Notes under the pieces: generated by a model | What the model was told of the DNA's origin: nothing | What the model saw: the letters and a program-made list of their open reading frames with translations, nothing else | Databases searched by the model: none | Made by a program: the position numbers and the translations under genes | Part shown: positions 36,501-49,080 of the stretch, in pieces | Position numbering within the stretch: the first letter of the stretch is position 1 | Layout of the letters: each line of letters starts with the position of its first letter | Source: Chelonoidis abingdonii | Lineage: Eukaryota > Chordata > Testudines > Testudinidae | Reading direction: 5' to 3' | Assembly (NCBI RefSeq): GCF_003597395.2 | Contig: NC_133776.1 | Location: forward strand, 40,633,168-40,697,167 | Length of the DNA: 64,000 nucleotides

Positions 36501-37700
36501 CAAATCAGACTCCTGCAAGGGGTACGGTACTCTAAAAAGTTTTAGAACCACTGAATTAAGAGAATAGGAAGTAAATTGTTTATAACCCTCCAATCCCAAT
36601 GAGAGAGAAAAAAGGGAATTAATGTATCAGTATCAATCAGCACCCATCAACTTGTTTAGAACGACCATCTATAAATTCCATACAGGCAGGTCATTCCATA
36701 GCTATCTCCTCTTGCCTGGGAGGAGTTTGCAGATTTTTGAGGTATTTTTCTGCCTCCTGAGGGCACTGAATGCTATTATTGTCTCACCATTCTTAATATG
36801 GAGTGTTGCTGGGTATTTAATAAAAAATACTTCAAATTCCTCTTCCTGGCAAATTGTTTTGCTTTGTTAAAAGCTGAGCTCATTGAAACCACACCACAAA
36901 CATAATCTTGAAGAGCAGTATTTTAAAGACTGATTCTCCCCATAATAGCTTGTTTCCTTGGAATTTCTGCAATACAAGATCCTTAGTGGTAAACTTCAGG
37001 AACTTCACAATCAATGCTCTAGGCCAATGGGTATGGGGTCATGGACACAGTGTGCACCTGTTTGGTATCAAACCAAAAACCTATTGGCATATAAGACAAC
37101 TTAGTTCTCAGTTTCAGGACAAATTCAGAGGGTTTATCTTTCTTCTTATCCCTCAGGATGTTACATTGTCTTGAGAGGCTTTCAGATCTATTAGCTTGGT
37201 CTTAATAGTCTTGATATTATTATAGTTCTTCAGAAACTGTAAGTTGTTCTCTTTGAAAGCCTCTTCCACTTCAGAAATTCTATGTTCTGCGTCACCCATC
37301 CATCTGCACAGAGAGTTAGAGGGCACTACATGCTCTGTCGTGGTGGTATGTAAGGTGGAAACAATAGGTATAATTTCAACAGTAGCTGCACCCACCTGTT
37401 TCAGCACAGACATCAGCTGCATTCTGTCAGGCTCAGGCACCATTCTGTTTGTAGAAGAGAGGAAGGAAGATCTCCTTTGGTTTTTGGTGCTTTCTGACTT
37501 AGAGAGGAAGTTGCAGAGCTACAAGTCGCCTTGGGGGCTTCAGTAGTTAGGTGGAATATTTCTTGGCATTCGATGATGTTTGGGGAATCTCCATAGGATG
37601 CTTTAGGACTCAAGAAACCTGAATCCACCTCATCTGCACCACCCTCTGGTGTCCCAAATTTGCAGTTTTTAATCAAACAAATAGTCACAAATAGTTTTTG
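33530..37700 (-). mobile_element. L1/Tx1-like LINE, antisense, internally deleted
   Basis: Read on the minus strand, 37690-36600 is ORF1-like: a coiled-coil-type region with ISEVEEAFKENNLQFLKN, then RIKNGETIIAFSALRRQK near 36780. 35650-34440 is ORF2 endonuclease and linker (VDIAIFQEEPLTQLEASKLN near 35540). 34370-33560 is the ORF2 C-terminus (LAHMFWEYPCIKHFW near 33880). The reverse-transcriptase core is missing between about 34440 and 34370; no YxDD motif is visible. A hAT MITE (36161-36553) sits between the ORF1 and ORF2 remains. Many stops and frameshifts. The L1/Tx1 clade call comes from domain order and the C-terminal W-motifs. Confidence 0.82.
36161..36553 (+). mobile_element. hAT-type MITE, family C, nested in the L1-like element
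   Basis: Starts CAGTGGTTCTCAACC and ends TTTTAGAACCACTG, a Charlie-like terminal repeat. The flanks AGTTAAGG (36153-36160) and AATTAAGA (36554-36561) agree at 6 of 8 positions, consistent with an aged 8-bp duplication. AT-rich interior, no transposase. Confidence 0.85.
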
Positions 37701-37779
37701 CAGTTTTCACTAGAGGCATCTGTTCAGTGTTCAATGTTGACAGAATCTTTTAATTGAACTCTAAAATGTTTTACTAACA

Positions 37780-38207
37780 CAGGGGTGGCCAACCTGTGGC
37801 TCCAGAGCCACACGTGGCTCTTCAGAGGTTAATATGCTGCTCCTTGCATAGGTGCTGATTCCAGGGCTGGAGCTACAGACAACTTTCCAATGTGCTCGGG
37901 GATGCTCACTGCTCAACCCCCTGCTCTGCCTCAGGCCCTGCCCCCACTCCACCTCTTCCTCCAAAGCCCCCACCTCTTCCCCCAAAAATGCTGTGCCCTC
38001 CCTCTCCCTCCCCCCCCCCACCAAGCCTCCTGTGCATGCAAAACAGCTGATCGCGGCAAGCGGGAGGTATGGGGGGGGGAGAGGGAGGCGCTGGGGACTG
38101 GAGGAGGACAGAGCTGATGGGGGGGCTGCTGATGTATTACTGTGGCTCTTCGGTAATGTACATTGGTAAATTCTGGCTCCTTCTCAGGCTCAGGTTGGCC
38201 ACCCCTG
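37780..38207 (+). mobile_element. hAT-type MITE, family D
   Basis: Starts CAGGGGTGGCCAACCTGTGG and ends CAGGTTGGCCACCCCTG. Flanks TACTAACA (37772-37779) and TACTAATA (38208-38215) match at 7 of 8. The core is C-rich, then G-rich. The open frames in it are compositional. Confidence 0.9.
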
Positions 38208-40904
38208 TACTAATATGTTCATACCTAATTATAATCATGGCTAGTTTGATCTTAAGTTTAAGACAGATATTTTTCAACGATGCACTGCTCACAAATCACT
38301 ACTCAACAGAACTCATGCACTGAGAGTCATCTCAGTGGAGTCATCTTTGGACCAAGAGGGAAGGGCAGGTGATGTTCACACTATTGCACTTCTTTGAGAG
38401 TTTTGCCAAAGTAAACCAGCTGTAATATTCAGTTTAGAATCCCATTGGCGGAGCCTGCCAGGGGAGTGCACTGAATCAGGTACATGACTCAGCTGGCTTG
38501 GCTATCCCATCCATCTCCCAGCAAGCACTACTCAGGTTTGGGGTTGAACTTGCCAACTCTGGGCCCTCTGACACAGCAGGACTTTGTTTACAACTACTCT
38601 TGTTGCTTCCCATTTTGGATGGACTCAATCCTGCTCTGACTCTGACCTATATTATCTTTGGGAAAAAAATCATACGAACAATCATTCAGTTCTCTTAAAT
38701 TACATTATACTGGAAGATGTTTCCCATGTTTCAGGGTTTACTTGAAACTTCCCCAAGATCTGTCTACCTCCGGTGAACCTTCTAAATCCTGCCCCAACCT
38801 GGGCTTTGTAGTCAGTATCCCATGTAGCAAAGCACACCTTTTATAACCTTTCCATGTTTCCTACAAGGGTACATTTCCTCCCCACATATATATCCCCAAA
38901 TTAGACCAATTTACTGTAGCTCAGGACAAAGGATCTTGTTATATGCTCTCATAAGGATGGATACACAGTGCAGTTGTCAGAAGATGTTTGAGAATGCCTT
39001 GTCTGTTTAGATTGAAATTCTTGCTTCCTCTCATTCTGATGACAGAGGCTGACATTCTGACCACGAAATAGACATCTTTGCTGGCAGTGGACAAAATATT
39101 TTTAATCTCAGGTACTGATGAGTGTGTAAATTTTGCAATTCTCTACCATGATGCATTAAACCTTCATGATTTCTTTGTTTTCTTGTGCAACTTGACTTAT
39201 GTTGCATGAGCAGTGCCTATTTTACAAAGTCACTGTGGTTGGTCTTGACCACAAGAGGGAGCTCTACACCTTTCTCCACTCCACAAGAAAGTGCGTTTGG
39301 AAGTCTGAGGAAGAGGAATGTAATATCTTAACTCCTTCTTCTTTAAAAAAAGGAATCTTTCCCCAAGTTGACAAAATGACATAAAACATCCTGTACTTCA
39401 GACAGCAATTTTTTCAGGTTGCACAAAGTACAGCCATGTGATGTGTGCATACACATGTACACTGGGATTCTCCAGCCTGGCGGACTGAAGCTGGGGCAAA
39501 GTGGACAGGTTGCATAGGAAGCTAGTTGTACTCCCTGATCCTGAGCTGCCCCACCCAGGTGCAAGTTAGCTACTTCTCTGTAGCTCTAACTTAGGCCAGT
39601 GGAGTAGAGCTCTTTTCCCACCATGTCACCCAGAGTGGAGGTGGGGGTAGCTGGTGCCAGAGGTAGTGCAACCATCTCTGCCAGCTTTTTGCCAACTGAG
39701 AACTCCCCAGGACAGGGTTATTACTGAACTGGCCATCTCCAGCAGCTAGAAATACACCTTGCACTGATGCATTCATGGTGCAAAGTGCACTTTGTGCAGT
39801 GTGGAGCCTGCCCTAGCCATTTTGTTCCTATGAGACCTGCATGTATAAAAGGGGAGAAGGACATTTAAAAATGGGAGCTGAACTCACACACCTGAGCCTT
39901 ACATGATGGATCTAATAATACTAGAAACATAAATGCAGTGAGTATGAATTTACCCATGCAACTGTATCTGATGTAATAATTACTTCCACCACCAAGAGAC
40001 AGAAGATAATTGTCTTGTCTGACATGAAAAGTCAAGCTAAATGCTCCCTGTCACATCCCTCCTGCACACAGTGAAACCTGCCCCTGTAGATATTGAGGCC
40101 CAATGGGCATAACATACCCTCTTTTCTCTCAGTCCTTGGATGTTCTTCTAGGAGATCTCCAATTCAGCACTGAACTGTGCAGTTTCCCCTGCTGCACTAT
40201 CTGTCCCACTCCTTGAAAAGGCCTGAAGGGGTAGCAGCAGTAAGGACTGTCTGCTAGTAACTGGAGTAGGGGAATAGGGGACACTGTAGAAGTCAAATGC
40301 AGAGTAGTGCAATAGGCAGACTTTGGCATGGATGACCACGAGTTCTAGACAACCTCAAGAAATCTGCAGATTTTGGATGCTGGATTGATTGCCGCATCTG
40401 GCACACACACACCCCTTCCCACTTCCGCGTCAGAAGCATGAAAAGCAAAATTTGGATTTGGTAACCAATTTGTTGCTTGAATTAAGCTTTTATACTCTAA
40501 CCCAATTTGCAGGGTAGTTGCCAATAGTATTATGTCCACCCCATTTCCATTACAGAGAAGTACCATGTGGCAGAGCATCTGACCCTTTTGACAAGTTACC
40601 CCTGCTCAGGTAGCAGAAGACCCCTAAGTCAGACACAGAGACAAACGTGTGTTCAATCAGCAGAGTCCCCCACCTTACACTACCATAACTCTCCATGCAA
40701 GAGGGGGAAATAAGAAAATTAAATGGAAATCAATAACAAAAATTGACAGAAGGGCTTCATTTTAAAAACACAAATAGCCATGAGTGTATTCTGCTCACCG
40801 AGAAAAGCTGCGCAGATACTACTAAATGCTTAGAGGCTCTTTCTAATTTCAAAAACTATGACCATGTGAATGCCTAGGGCCAGGGAGATAGGATTGTTAT
40901 TATG
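38208..40904. other. Intergenic, no recognised feature
   Basis: About 2.7 kb with short unconvincing frames only. No transposon ends recognised. Confidence 0.4.
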
Positions 40905-40995
40905 GGTAGACTTTTCAAATTGTCTAAGTGACATAGGATTCTAAGTCACTTCTGAAAATTAGTCTTACAGGCCCTTTTGAAAATGTTACCCTATG
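40905..40995. repeat. Short fold-back element
   Basis: TTTTCAAATTGTCTAAGTGAC at the left and CTAAGTCACTTCTGAAAATT with GCCCTTTTGAAAATGTTACC at the right form a small inverted repeat typical of reptilian short MITEs. Confidence 0.5.
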
Positions 40996-41399
40996 TCTCT
41001 ATATTCGTCTCCAAATAACGTGAAACTTACTGGACAGACATCTATGAACAACATAGAGTGTTTGGGTTTCTGGGTGAAGCTCCAGTAATTGTCAGTGGCA
41101 GTTGGTCTTCAGGATGTAAATATCCAGTTCTTATGTAATTATAGAATGAACAATAATTTCCAGCATAGCTGAATATGAGTGGCAAGTAAAATGCTCCCTG
41201 TATATACCTGCAAAACCTACAATAAGGGCCACTTTTAAGACGCAAGCACTTTAAAATATCCCTGGGGTTTCCAGTGCTGTACAATTTCATCCAGACCAAC
41301 TTTCTACTTGACAACTGATTTTTGCTATCTCCTTGGGTAGGTCACCCAAGGACAGGACACCGTAGAATGTAAAGGCCTAGAGGGATCCATCAGGATGAA
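40996..41399. other. Intergenic, no recognised feature
   Basis: Nothing recognised. Confidence 0.4.
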
Positions 41400-41760
41400 A
41401 GATGCTATTTATCCATAATTTATAATTATCCATCTCTATGAAATGTAAACGAAACTGAAAACGCTCAGCAGAAGTTTGCAGGATGCTGCCTGTGCTACAC
41501 ATGCATATTAACACCACATGAAATAATCATTGATTCAGAAGAATGATGTACTGGAGATATTAATGTAGTGTCTGGAATTAACTGCAGAAAACTGACAGTA
41601 TCTGCACTAACAGAACAGGCAATCCCTAAAATGACAGCATTAATTCACTGTAGACGTGCCTAACAGATTGTATTTAATTGCACTACTCCAAAATCTATTG
41701 CCAAGGCTGACTATAGAGAAGCGGTGGCCATTTCTTTTTGATTTGTTGGAAGTGCTCTAG
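41400..41760. promoter_or_regulatory. Candidate conserved noncoding block
   Basis: Repeat-free AT-rich sequence with homeodomain and POU-like words: ATGCATATTAA near 41502, AATAATCATTGATT near 41522 and TTAATTCACTG near 41640. No coding frame. Suggested only by sequence texture. Confidence 0.22.
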
Positions 41761-41799
41761 AAGCTATAAAATCTAAAAGGTCCAGGTGGCATTTCAATG

Positions 41800-41985
41800 A
41801 GTGATGCAATGGTTAGAGCAGGTCACTAGGAACTGGATTCTTGGTTCAACATCTGGCCCTGTCATTTACATTGGGAAAGTCTCTTAACATCTGTGTCTCA
41901 ATTTACTCACTGTCAAATAGGTACAATACTGCACACCTACTTCAGGGTCGGGGAGGGGGGATCATGAATTGCTTTGGCAGGTTCC
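41800..41985 (+). mobile_element. MIR SINE
   Basis: Sense order is visible: GCAATGGTTAGAGCAGG, a decayed B box GGTTCAACATC, GGGAAAGTCTCTTAACATC, GTCTCAATTTACTCACTGTC and TACTTCAGGGT. Nearly full length, diverged. Confidence 0.75.
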
Positions 41986-44900
41986 AGTCAAGCATGATAC
42001 TAAGTTACCTTCTATCTTCATTGTTTTTAATGGGGACTGAAGGCACTCAGCAGCAACACATGAATGACCCGTAAAGATAAAGTATTATTAGGTGTCCATT
42101 ACCTTAAAAGACAGTCTAAGCAATTCCTCACAACCTTTGAGTGTGCACTTCTGGATGTTAACTATAGGAGAGGCCAAGCAATGTCAAGACGAGGGCCCAT
42201 TTCCACGGCAATGGCTGAAGTGTCTCGACACTGGCTATGCAACACACAACAGTGTGTCATATCTTAGCCACTTTAAAAGTGATCCCAGCAAACACAAAGT
42301 GAGATGGCTCCTTTTATGGGCATGAAGGGGAAAAGGAGAAGAGATCAAATCACAACTGAAAAATAGCACCCGCCCCCCAAGAGTGACAATGTTTGTGTTC
42401 TAGCACATACCACAGAACTTAATTTATTTTGTGATTTACTACTTGTTAAAGAGTGGGATTGAGCACATGGGAAAACAAATCCGTCTCTTTACCCACAGCC
42501 CAGAGACAATATGGCAATCCAAGCTTCCTCACATCACCCTGGCAGCTTTAATCTTGTTCTGAAAGAACAACTTTTTTGGCTGAGAGAGGGTTCACATTCT
42601 CACTTCATTCAGTTCTTGGCTGCTCTGTTGGTACTGCTGATTCACCTCACATAGCTACCAAAAGTCATCAGCTGGTAACGGCTGTATGATACCAACAACC
42701 TGGGCTTGGTTCAGTATGGAAAGCTAAACGCACTACTTCCTGTTAGCAATGCCTTGAGCCCTCCACTTCCTACTCTGTGTCTTAGTTTTTAATAGTACAG
42801 TGTGACAATCTGCTTTCTTCCCTGCCCCAAACAGCTGACACATATACACACTTGGTGATTCTTTATCTGGTATCTTTGCTGCCTGTAGCAGTTATTATGT
42901 AGCATCAGCCCTTGATGCTGGGTTACTGGAACAGCCTTGGCAGTCCCTCACTTTTCCTGAGAACTCTTTCTCCTCCAGAGTTCACCATGACCTACGTGGG
43001 CAAGCAGCTGGGGCTAGAGACACAAAGCTGAGCTCTCTTCAGCCTCCTCTATTTCCCTCCTCAGAGCTCTACTAATCCTTTTTCAGTTAGCCCCACACTC
43101 CAGGCAAGTCTATCCAGGTCTTCTGGCTGCCCTCCAACTCCCTTACCATTCCCAGATCTCCCTCTATCGAGAACCACTCTCCCACTATCACCTTGGTCAA
43201 TCCTCTGCTGAAGCTCTGCCCCCTTTGGTGATGTCACCAGCCTCAGCAGTTCTTTCACAGAGTGTATTGATAGAACATGTCTTGTGTGAAATTCAATTAC
43301 TCGTGTTCTGTAATCCTCTTGATGGTACAGCAATTGGTACATTACTGCCAGTTTGTTAATTAGTAGTTCAGTTTGAGAGACAAACGGTGTGCTAAAAAAT
43401 AAGTTGGTTTGCAAGACAGGCAAATAACCATCCCTTTCCATTTATTACACTGTCACCATATCTCCTGCTAACACAACCTCTGCATTTAATCCATCACCAC
43501 AAAGCAATAGCTGAGAAATAGATGCAGAAGATTGGACACCATCATGAATCTGCCATTTGGTGTCTGCCCTACTCATCCCAATGTATTTTGAGCAATATCT
43601 CCTAGACATAGGGACTAATGCTAGAGCTGTGCAAAAGGAAGGACTTTTTTTCCCCCAAGCCATTATGCAAAAGATATGTAAGTTAGATATGTAAGTTATG
43701 CAGTTTCACATGGAAAAATTAAAATTTCCATGGGCTGTTTTTCACATCAAATCACGCAAAAATTAGTTTTGTACAACAGGAAGCCAGCACAAAGGGGTGC
43801 CCTATCTGTACATACACAAACATTGTGTATTTATTTTTCTGTTAGGATTTCTCATCTTCCCATATCTGTGCCAATTTTCACAGTCTTACTTCTCTGTATT
43901 TGCACAGTGCAGCTTCCCTGTGCCTGCTGCCCCATTTCTCATCCTCACATTTCATCATTAGGTTTTGCCTCAAGCTCTCCTGAATGCAAAGTCAATTATG
44001 CTAGGGTTCAAGCCAATCCATTTGAGCACTACAGTGGGTTTAAAATATGGGAAAGGAAGTTCATCCGTTCTAGTATCCATAGTCATTTCACAAATAAAAG
44101 GGAAGAATGGGAAATAACCCGCCGTGTTTCTGCCATGAAAATGCAAGAAGAGTATGAGTTTGAGAATCACTCACTCAAAACCCCAACTGTAGTCAATGGG
44201 AATGGTAGGTGAACTCAGCACCTCTGAACCAGGACCTAAGTTTTATTTAAACCAACAGAATGATTTTAGGATAGCAAGATTTATTTTTTTTTAAGCTTCA
44301 TTGTAAAATGTCAGCTGTTTTTATTTCTATGCTGTCCATTTGATTAAAGTAGCCATTCAGTCAAGCTTTCCCGTCTTGTATGTCTAATCTAATCTAGTCA
44401 TCCAGATAGCAAAATTATGGTCGTGTACCAAATATAAATCCATTCTCAACTGTCAATTGGACAATAAATGATGCAAAACTGTTAAACCTAGTCATGAAAG
44501 TCATGAACGAAATGTAATGGCTTGCCTGGCTCATCATTTCATCTCCTTAGAAGGGTCAATGGTGTGAACACAGCTAAGCCATGCAATGGCCTTTGTTTTA
44601 GCCCCTTAAGTGCTGGGAGGTGCGGTGGGTCTTTCAGTGCTGGATGTACAATATCCCTTTGTGCACAAACATCCCATCCTTTTGAATGGATGTTCAAAAT
44701 GGAAGAAAGTGATGCTGGGACATAGGCATATTCTACCAACGGTAAAGAGTTTTGTGAGTGCTGGGGTTGGTAAGTCTCATTTTACTTACAAACCTTAAAA
44801 TAATATTGACTGCTGAACTTGCTGCACAGTTCAGTTATCACAATTACTTCCGCACTAGAAGGCCTGATCTAACTCCTAATGACTTCCATGGGAATTGGGT

Positions 44901-45583
44901 CAGACCCTAAAAGCCTAAGGCTTCAAAAAGGTGACAAACTGATTTTCTTGAACTGTGCAATTTTTTTCTAATCAGCTGCATTTTTTCATTTTAGTGCCTC
45001 TGCTCACTCACTCTCTGTCCAGGTCAGATGGCTGAGGTGACTATCCTGACATAAAGCTAGCTTTACGGCTCTAGAACCCACTTCTCTAGGAATATATTAA
45101 GGTTAATGTACCATATAAACATTAATTATGCCTCCCAACTCCTCTGTGAGGAAGCAGAGGACTAGTATTATTATATATACTAACAGGTTTTAAACTAATT
45201 TAATTTGGGATGTATAAGATATGTCTGTGTGCAGAGTTTAAAAGATCAAGACCAGGTTGAGGATTAACCCTTTAAATATTTAAATGATAGCCTTACAAAA
45301 CAAGCAGAAGAGTTACACCTCTTCCCACTAGAGATGAACTTGAGTCAAAGTGTGGATCAAGAATCTTATCCAAACCCAAATTCCCCCAGAGTTCAAGGTT
45401 ATCCAGATTCAGTGACGCATTTTTGCCCATTATAGAGTTAGGCACAAGACCTGAAGTATTGATCCAGAATTGGGTATCAACTTCAAATCTCAGAGGGCTC
45501 AGTTCATCTGTTTCATTTGGGCTTCTCTTTGTATTTTTGACATAAAGGAAACTTAGCCATCTTGGTTTATAGAGTGCCGTTCC
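41986..45583. other. Intergenic, no recognised gene
   Basis: A small palindromic piece near 44860-44930 (CCTGATCTAACTCCTAATGA) is the only repeat suspected. The 126-codon minus-strand frame (43061-43441) and the 160-codon plus-strand frame (43730-44212) show no domain and lack any second exon that fits. Confidence 0.4.
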
Positions 45584-46155
45584 CAGGGCCGGTGCAAGGA
45601 AGTTTCATGCCCTAGGTGAAACTTCCACTTTGCGCCCCCCCAGCCCTGCAGCAGCTCCCTTCTGCCCTGAGGCGACCTCCCCCCCGCACCCCACGGCAGC
45701 TCCCCACTCCCAGGTCCAGGGAGCCCTACAGTACCTCCCCACCCTAGCTCACCTCTGCTCCGCGTCCTCTCCAAGCACGCTGTCCTGCTCTAATTCTCCT
45801 CCCAGGCTTGCAGTGCCAAACAGCTGATTGATGCCACAAGCCTGGGAGGCGGGAGAAGCAAAGCAGTGACTGCGCGGTGGAACCCCCGGGCTGCCGGCGG
45901 CGCACTGACCCAGGGGAACCCCTGGGATGCCGGCTGCCGGCGGCAAAGCGCTGACCCCGGGAAATCCCTGAGCTGCTGGCTGCCGGCGGTGGACCGCTGA
46001 CTCAGGGGAACCCCTGGGCTGCCGGTGGCAGCTCAGACTCCCTCTCCCTCCCAGGGCAGCGGCCGCTCAAACACTTAAAAAAAAAAATTGGAGTGCGTTG
46101 CTTTTTGGCGCCCCAGGCAACTGCCTAGTCCGCCTAAATGGTAGCACTGGCCCTG
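45584..46155 (+). mobile_element. hAT-type MITE, family E, copy 1, with minisatellite core
   Basis: Starts CAGGGCCGGTGCAAGG and ends GGTAGCACTGGCCCTG. Flanks GCCGTTCC (45576-45583) and ACCGTTCC (46156-46163) agree at 7 of 8. At 45880-46040 a unit of about 55-65 bp around GGGGAACCCCTGGGCTGCCG recurs. Its 3' terminal 45 bp matches the copy at 60000-60366 in the same orientation (both contain GCCTAAATGG). Confidence 0.9.
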
Positions 46156-47432
46156 ACCGTTCCTCCAGTAGATCCAGATTCTAAGGTGCTTTCCAGAGTA
46201 AACAATGGAAAACGTGAGAGTGGCACATTCACTGGCAGTCTTTAGAGACAGGCTAGTGAAAGAATGCATATGGAGACCAAACCACTGTTCCAGATTAGCC
46301 CTGAGGCATTTTTGTGGGCCATGTGGGGAAGCTTGTAATGCTGGTGTCTAGTAACAGAAAGCTCCAGTACACAGAGTTGTCAAGCCTGTTCTTCTCATGA
46401 ACCCCAATTTTACGCTGCTTCTCTTCCCCTCACCCACAAACAGCCCTAATTCTCTCTCTTTTTCAGTAATGAAAAATGCTGCAAAGATACTAGTTTTAGT
46501 CTGAATTCTGGAAAAGTTCCAGTAGTAGCAAAACCCTTAAATGAATTTCCTGTAACTTTACAATACTTGAAACCTTTAAAGATGCAGTGAACTGGTTTTC
46601 TCCATAAGGAGAGAGAGAGAAAAAAAAAAAGCACTTAGCTTTTAATCTTGACATAACCTTAACTTCTCTATAAAAATCATTCATACAGCACCATAACAGA
46701 AGTATCTTAGAACAGCAACACATGGAAATGGTTAAACACCTCACCCACCCTTTATTTATTTACCCTAATGCATGCACATAGCCACAGTGGTAGAAACAGA
46801 GATGCCAAAAATGCTGCAAACAAAAACCAGACTATTAAGACCCTTGCCATCTTTTCATTATTTCTCAGCATTTTGCTATGTCCTAGTTATGCAATTCTCT
46901 TCTTACGCATTTCTTTTGGCCTTTATATAAAGCTGAAGGGTCAAATTACACCTCCAGTTATATAGAATGCCCCAGGTTCTTTTCATGATGCTCTGCAAAT
47001 CCATTGGCACTCAACCCACATTGTGAGTAATCAACATTAGTTCAGCTCGTGCCTTTGTAGTAATTAAAGATACCAGGCTGAGTGTTTTGAGAGCACAATT
47101 CTAAGCAATGAGCTCTAAGTGCTGTTCTGTCGCCATTCTTTGACCTTCTTAAAGAGGTCATTTTATTAAGTGTTGGTGACCATTATTTTGTCTGAAACTA
47201 TTCTGCCTTAGATAAATGAGTTGCTGCGAGTATTTCTTCTTCCATCAATATCCTGTGCAGTCATACAAGGCCAGCAGTGAGAGAAAAAGCGGTATCAAAA
47301 TGGAGTTTGAGGGCAGAGAGGAGGCTGTGGGTGAAGAGGGCTGTTGGGAAATGAAGAAACGTTACTCATCAGTAACAGAGGTTCAAGTTGCGTCTGGACA
47401 TTGAAACTCATTGAAGTGGCACCCCCGTTGCC
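46156..47432. other. Intergenic, no recognised feature
   Basis: AT-rich sequence with an A run at 46620-46630. No gene or transposon recognised. Confidence 0.4.
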
Positions 47433-47474
47433 TTGTCTGTGGAGGCTGCACAACTGTCTGTGGAGGCTGCACAC
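47433..47474. repeat. 21-bp tandem duplication
   Basis: TGTCTGTGGAGGCTGCACA occurs twice with a 21-bp period, differing at a few positions downstream. Confidence 0.75.
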
Positions 47475-48415
47475 CTGTACCCTCTACTGAGGCAAGCGTT
47501 CCAGGCCTCAGTCTATCTAAGGAAGTGCAGCTGTTTACCTTCTCCACCACAGGCTCTTCCATAAAGCCCCTTTTACAGTTTTCTTCCAGTTTTGCATTTA
47601 CTTTAGGTGTTATGTTTAAGGAAAATGTTTCTCTCATTTCCAGTCAATTGCAGAATTTTGAGCCTTCATGGGCTTGTCTCACATTGAGACCACTCTGACT
47701 GGCGAATCCCTAAAAGGCACAGACTGAGACTCTAGAGGGCTGGGAACCCATAAGGGGACTATAACAGCTGCTGTCAGCACTCACAATCACTCACACAGGC
47801 TATACTATCAAGCCCGACTTCTCCTTGGGTACTCAATTCCAAGCAGGGCTCACGTGAAAGGTCTGTGATATCTGTTCTCTGTGAACAGGACTAAGAAGCC
47901 CATGGAACCTTCTGTCTTGGCTACACTTCACGCAGAGGCCTGGAGAATAGCACCAAAAACTAATTCCATAGACCCACAGGCCTGCCACCTCCACATTCAC
48001 CTGTGACATCATTTTACCTCTTGACATGAAGAATCCATTTTTGTACCCACCCCAACACACAGCAATGACACCACATCATACAGCCATCACATCTCAGAGC
48101 AGACTCTTCCTGTGAAGAGAAAGCGAAAGAGTAAACCCTGCTGTGGTATCCATGACACACCTAATAAAAGGAAGAAACACAGACACTTTTCTCAAGATGA
48201 TCCTCTGGAACAGACCTCTCTGGCACACCTGGGCACAGCAAAGGGTGCAATGCTGCTAGAGGGTGCATATGTGCAGGGAGCACCAATCTCACGATTGAAA
48301 ATGGACAGGGGTCTGCGATGGGCAGTGCTTACTGAGGGCGCTGCACAGGGGTTTAGCAGCTGAGTCACAACTCTGTCCTGTCTCTAGCATCCACTGCTGG
48401 TGGTCACTCCCGGCA
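47475..48415. other. Intergenic, no recognised feature
   Basis: Moderate GC; possibly part of an unclassified repeat together with the next block. No coding domain seen. Confidence 0.35.
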
Positions 48416-49080
48416 CTGTGACGGTCTCCTTTCTGGTAATATGTGACTTGGCCGCCAGATACATTGACTGTAGAGTCAGCCCCTTCCAGGGAGTTAACAG
48501 AACGCAACAAAATATATATCTAAGGTTTCCCACAAAAGGAAGTCTTCAGCTCACATCCAGGCCTCTGTGGGCTTCACGCCCTTGTCTCAGGATTTACAAT
48601 GTCTCTATCCCCTCCTTAGCTCCAGGGAGAACGGGTTTGTACCCTTTCACAGCAAAGGGGTTGGTAAGGAAGCCTAGGCCTTCCGTCTCCACTGGGTTCT
48701 GGCCCAGGAGCCTATGACAGGCAGCATTATCAAACACCGAGGAGTGCTTCAGGGCTCTGGGCCACTCCCTACCACTAGCCCTCCCAATCCAAATGCCTCA
48801 CAAACAGTTCACCAGAAGATGGAGTGACTGGTTCCCTAATCCTAGGGAAAGACTAGTCCCTCCCCTAGGGTTTGTGGTAGAACTGCTTGTAGCCCCCGTC
48901 CCTACGGCCAGGACTCCAGCTAAGGAGTGCCAAGATAGGTCTCTCCCCCTACCCTACCTGCTCCCCTTCTGAGCTGCTGGCTATCAAGCTCAGCAGATAT
49001 GGTGGGGAAGAGCCACTTGGGCCTGAAACTTCTCCTTAACGCCTATTCCAGTGTGGGGTTTATATACCCCATTACAGGCC
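48416..49080. repeat. Unclassified GC-richer block, possibly LTR-derived
   Basis: Begins TGTGACGGTCTCC, a start I associate with reptilian LTRs. It is markedly more GC-rich than the DNA on either side and ends near a TTTATATACCCC stretch. No target duplication, primer-binding site or internal genes found. Confidence 0.22.

Noticed and set aside
43730..44212. 160-codon plus-strand frame as a possible gene
   Set aside because: No domain, no splice-compatible partner exon, ordinary AT-rich composition.
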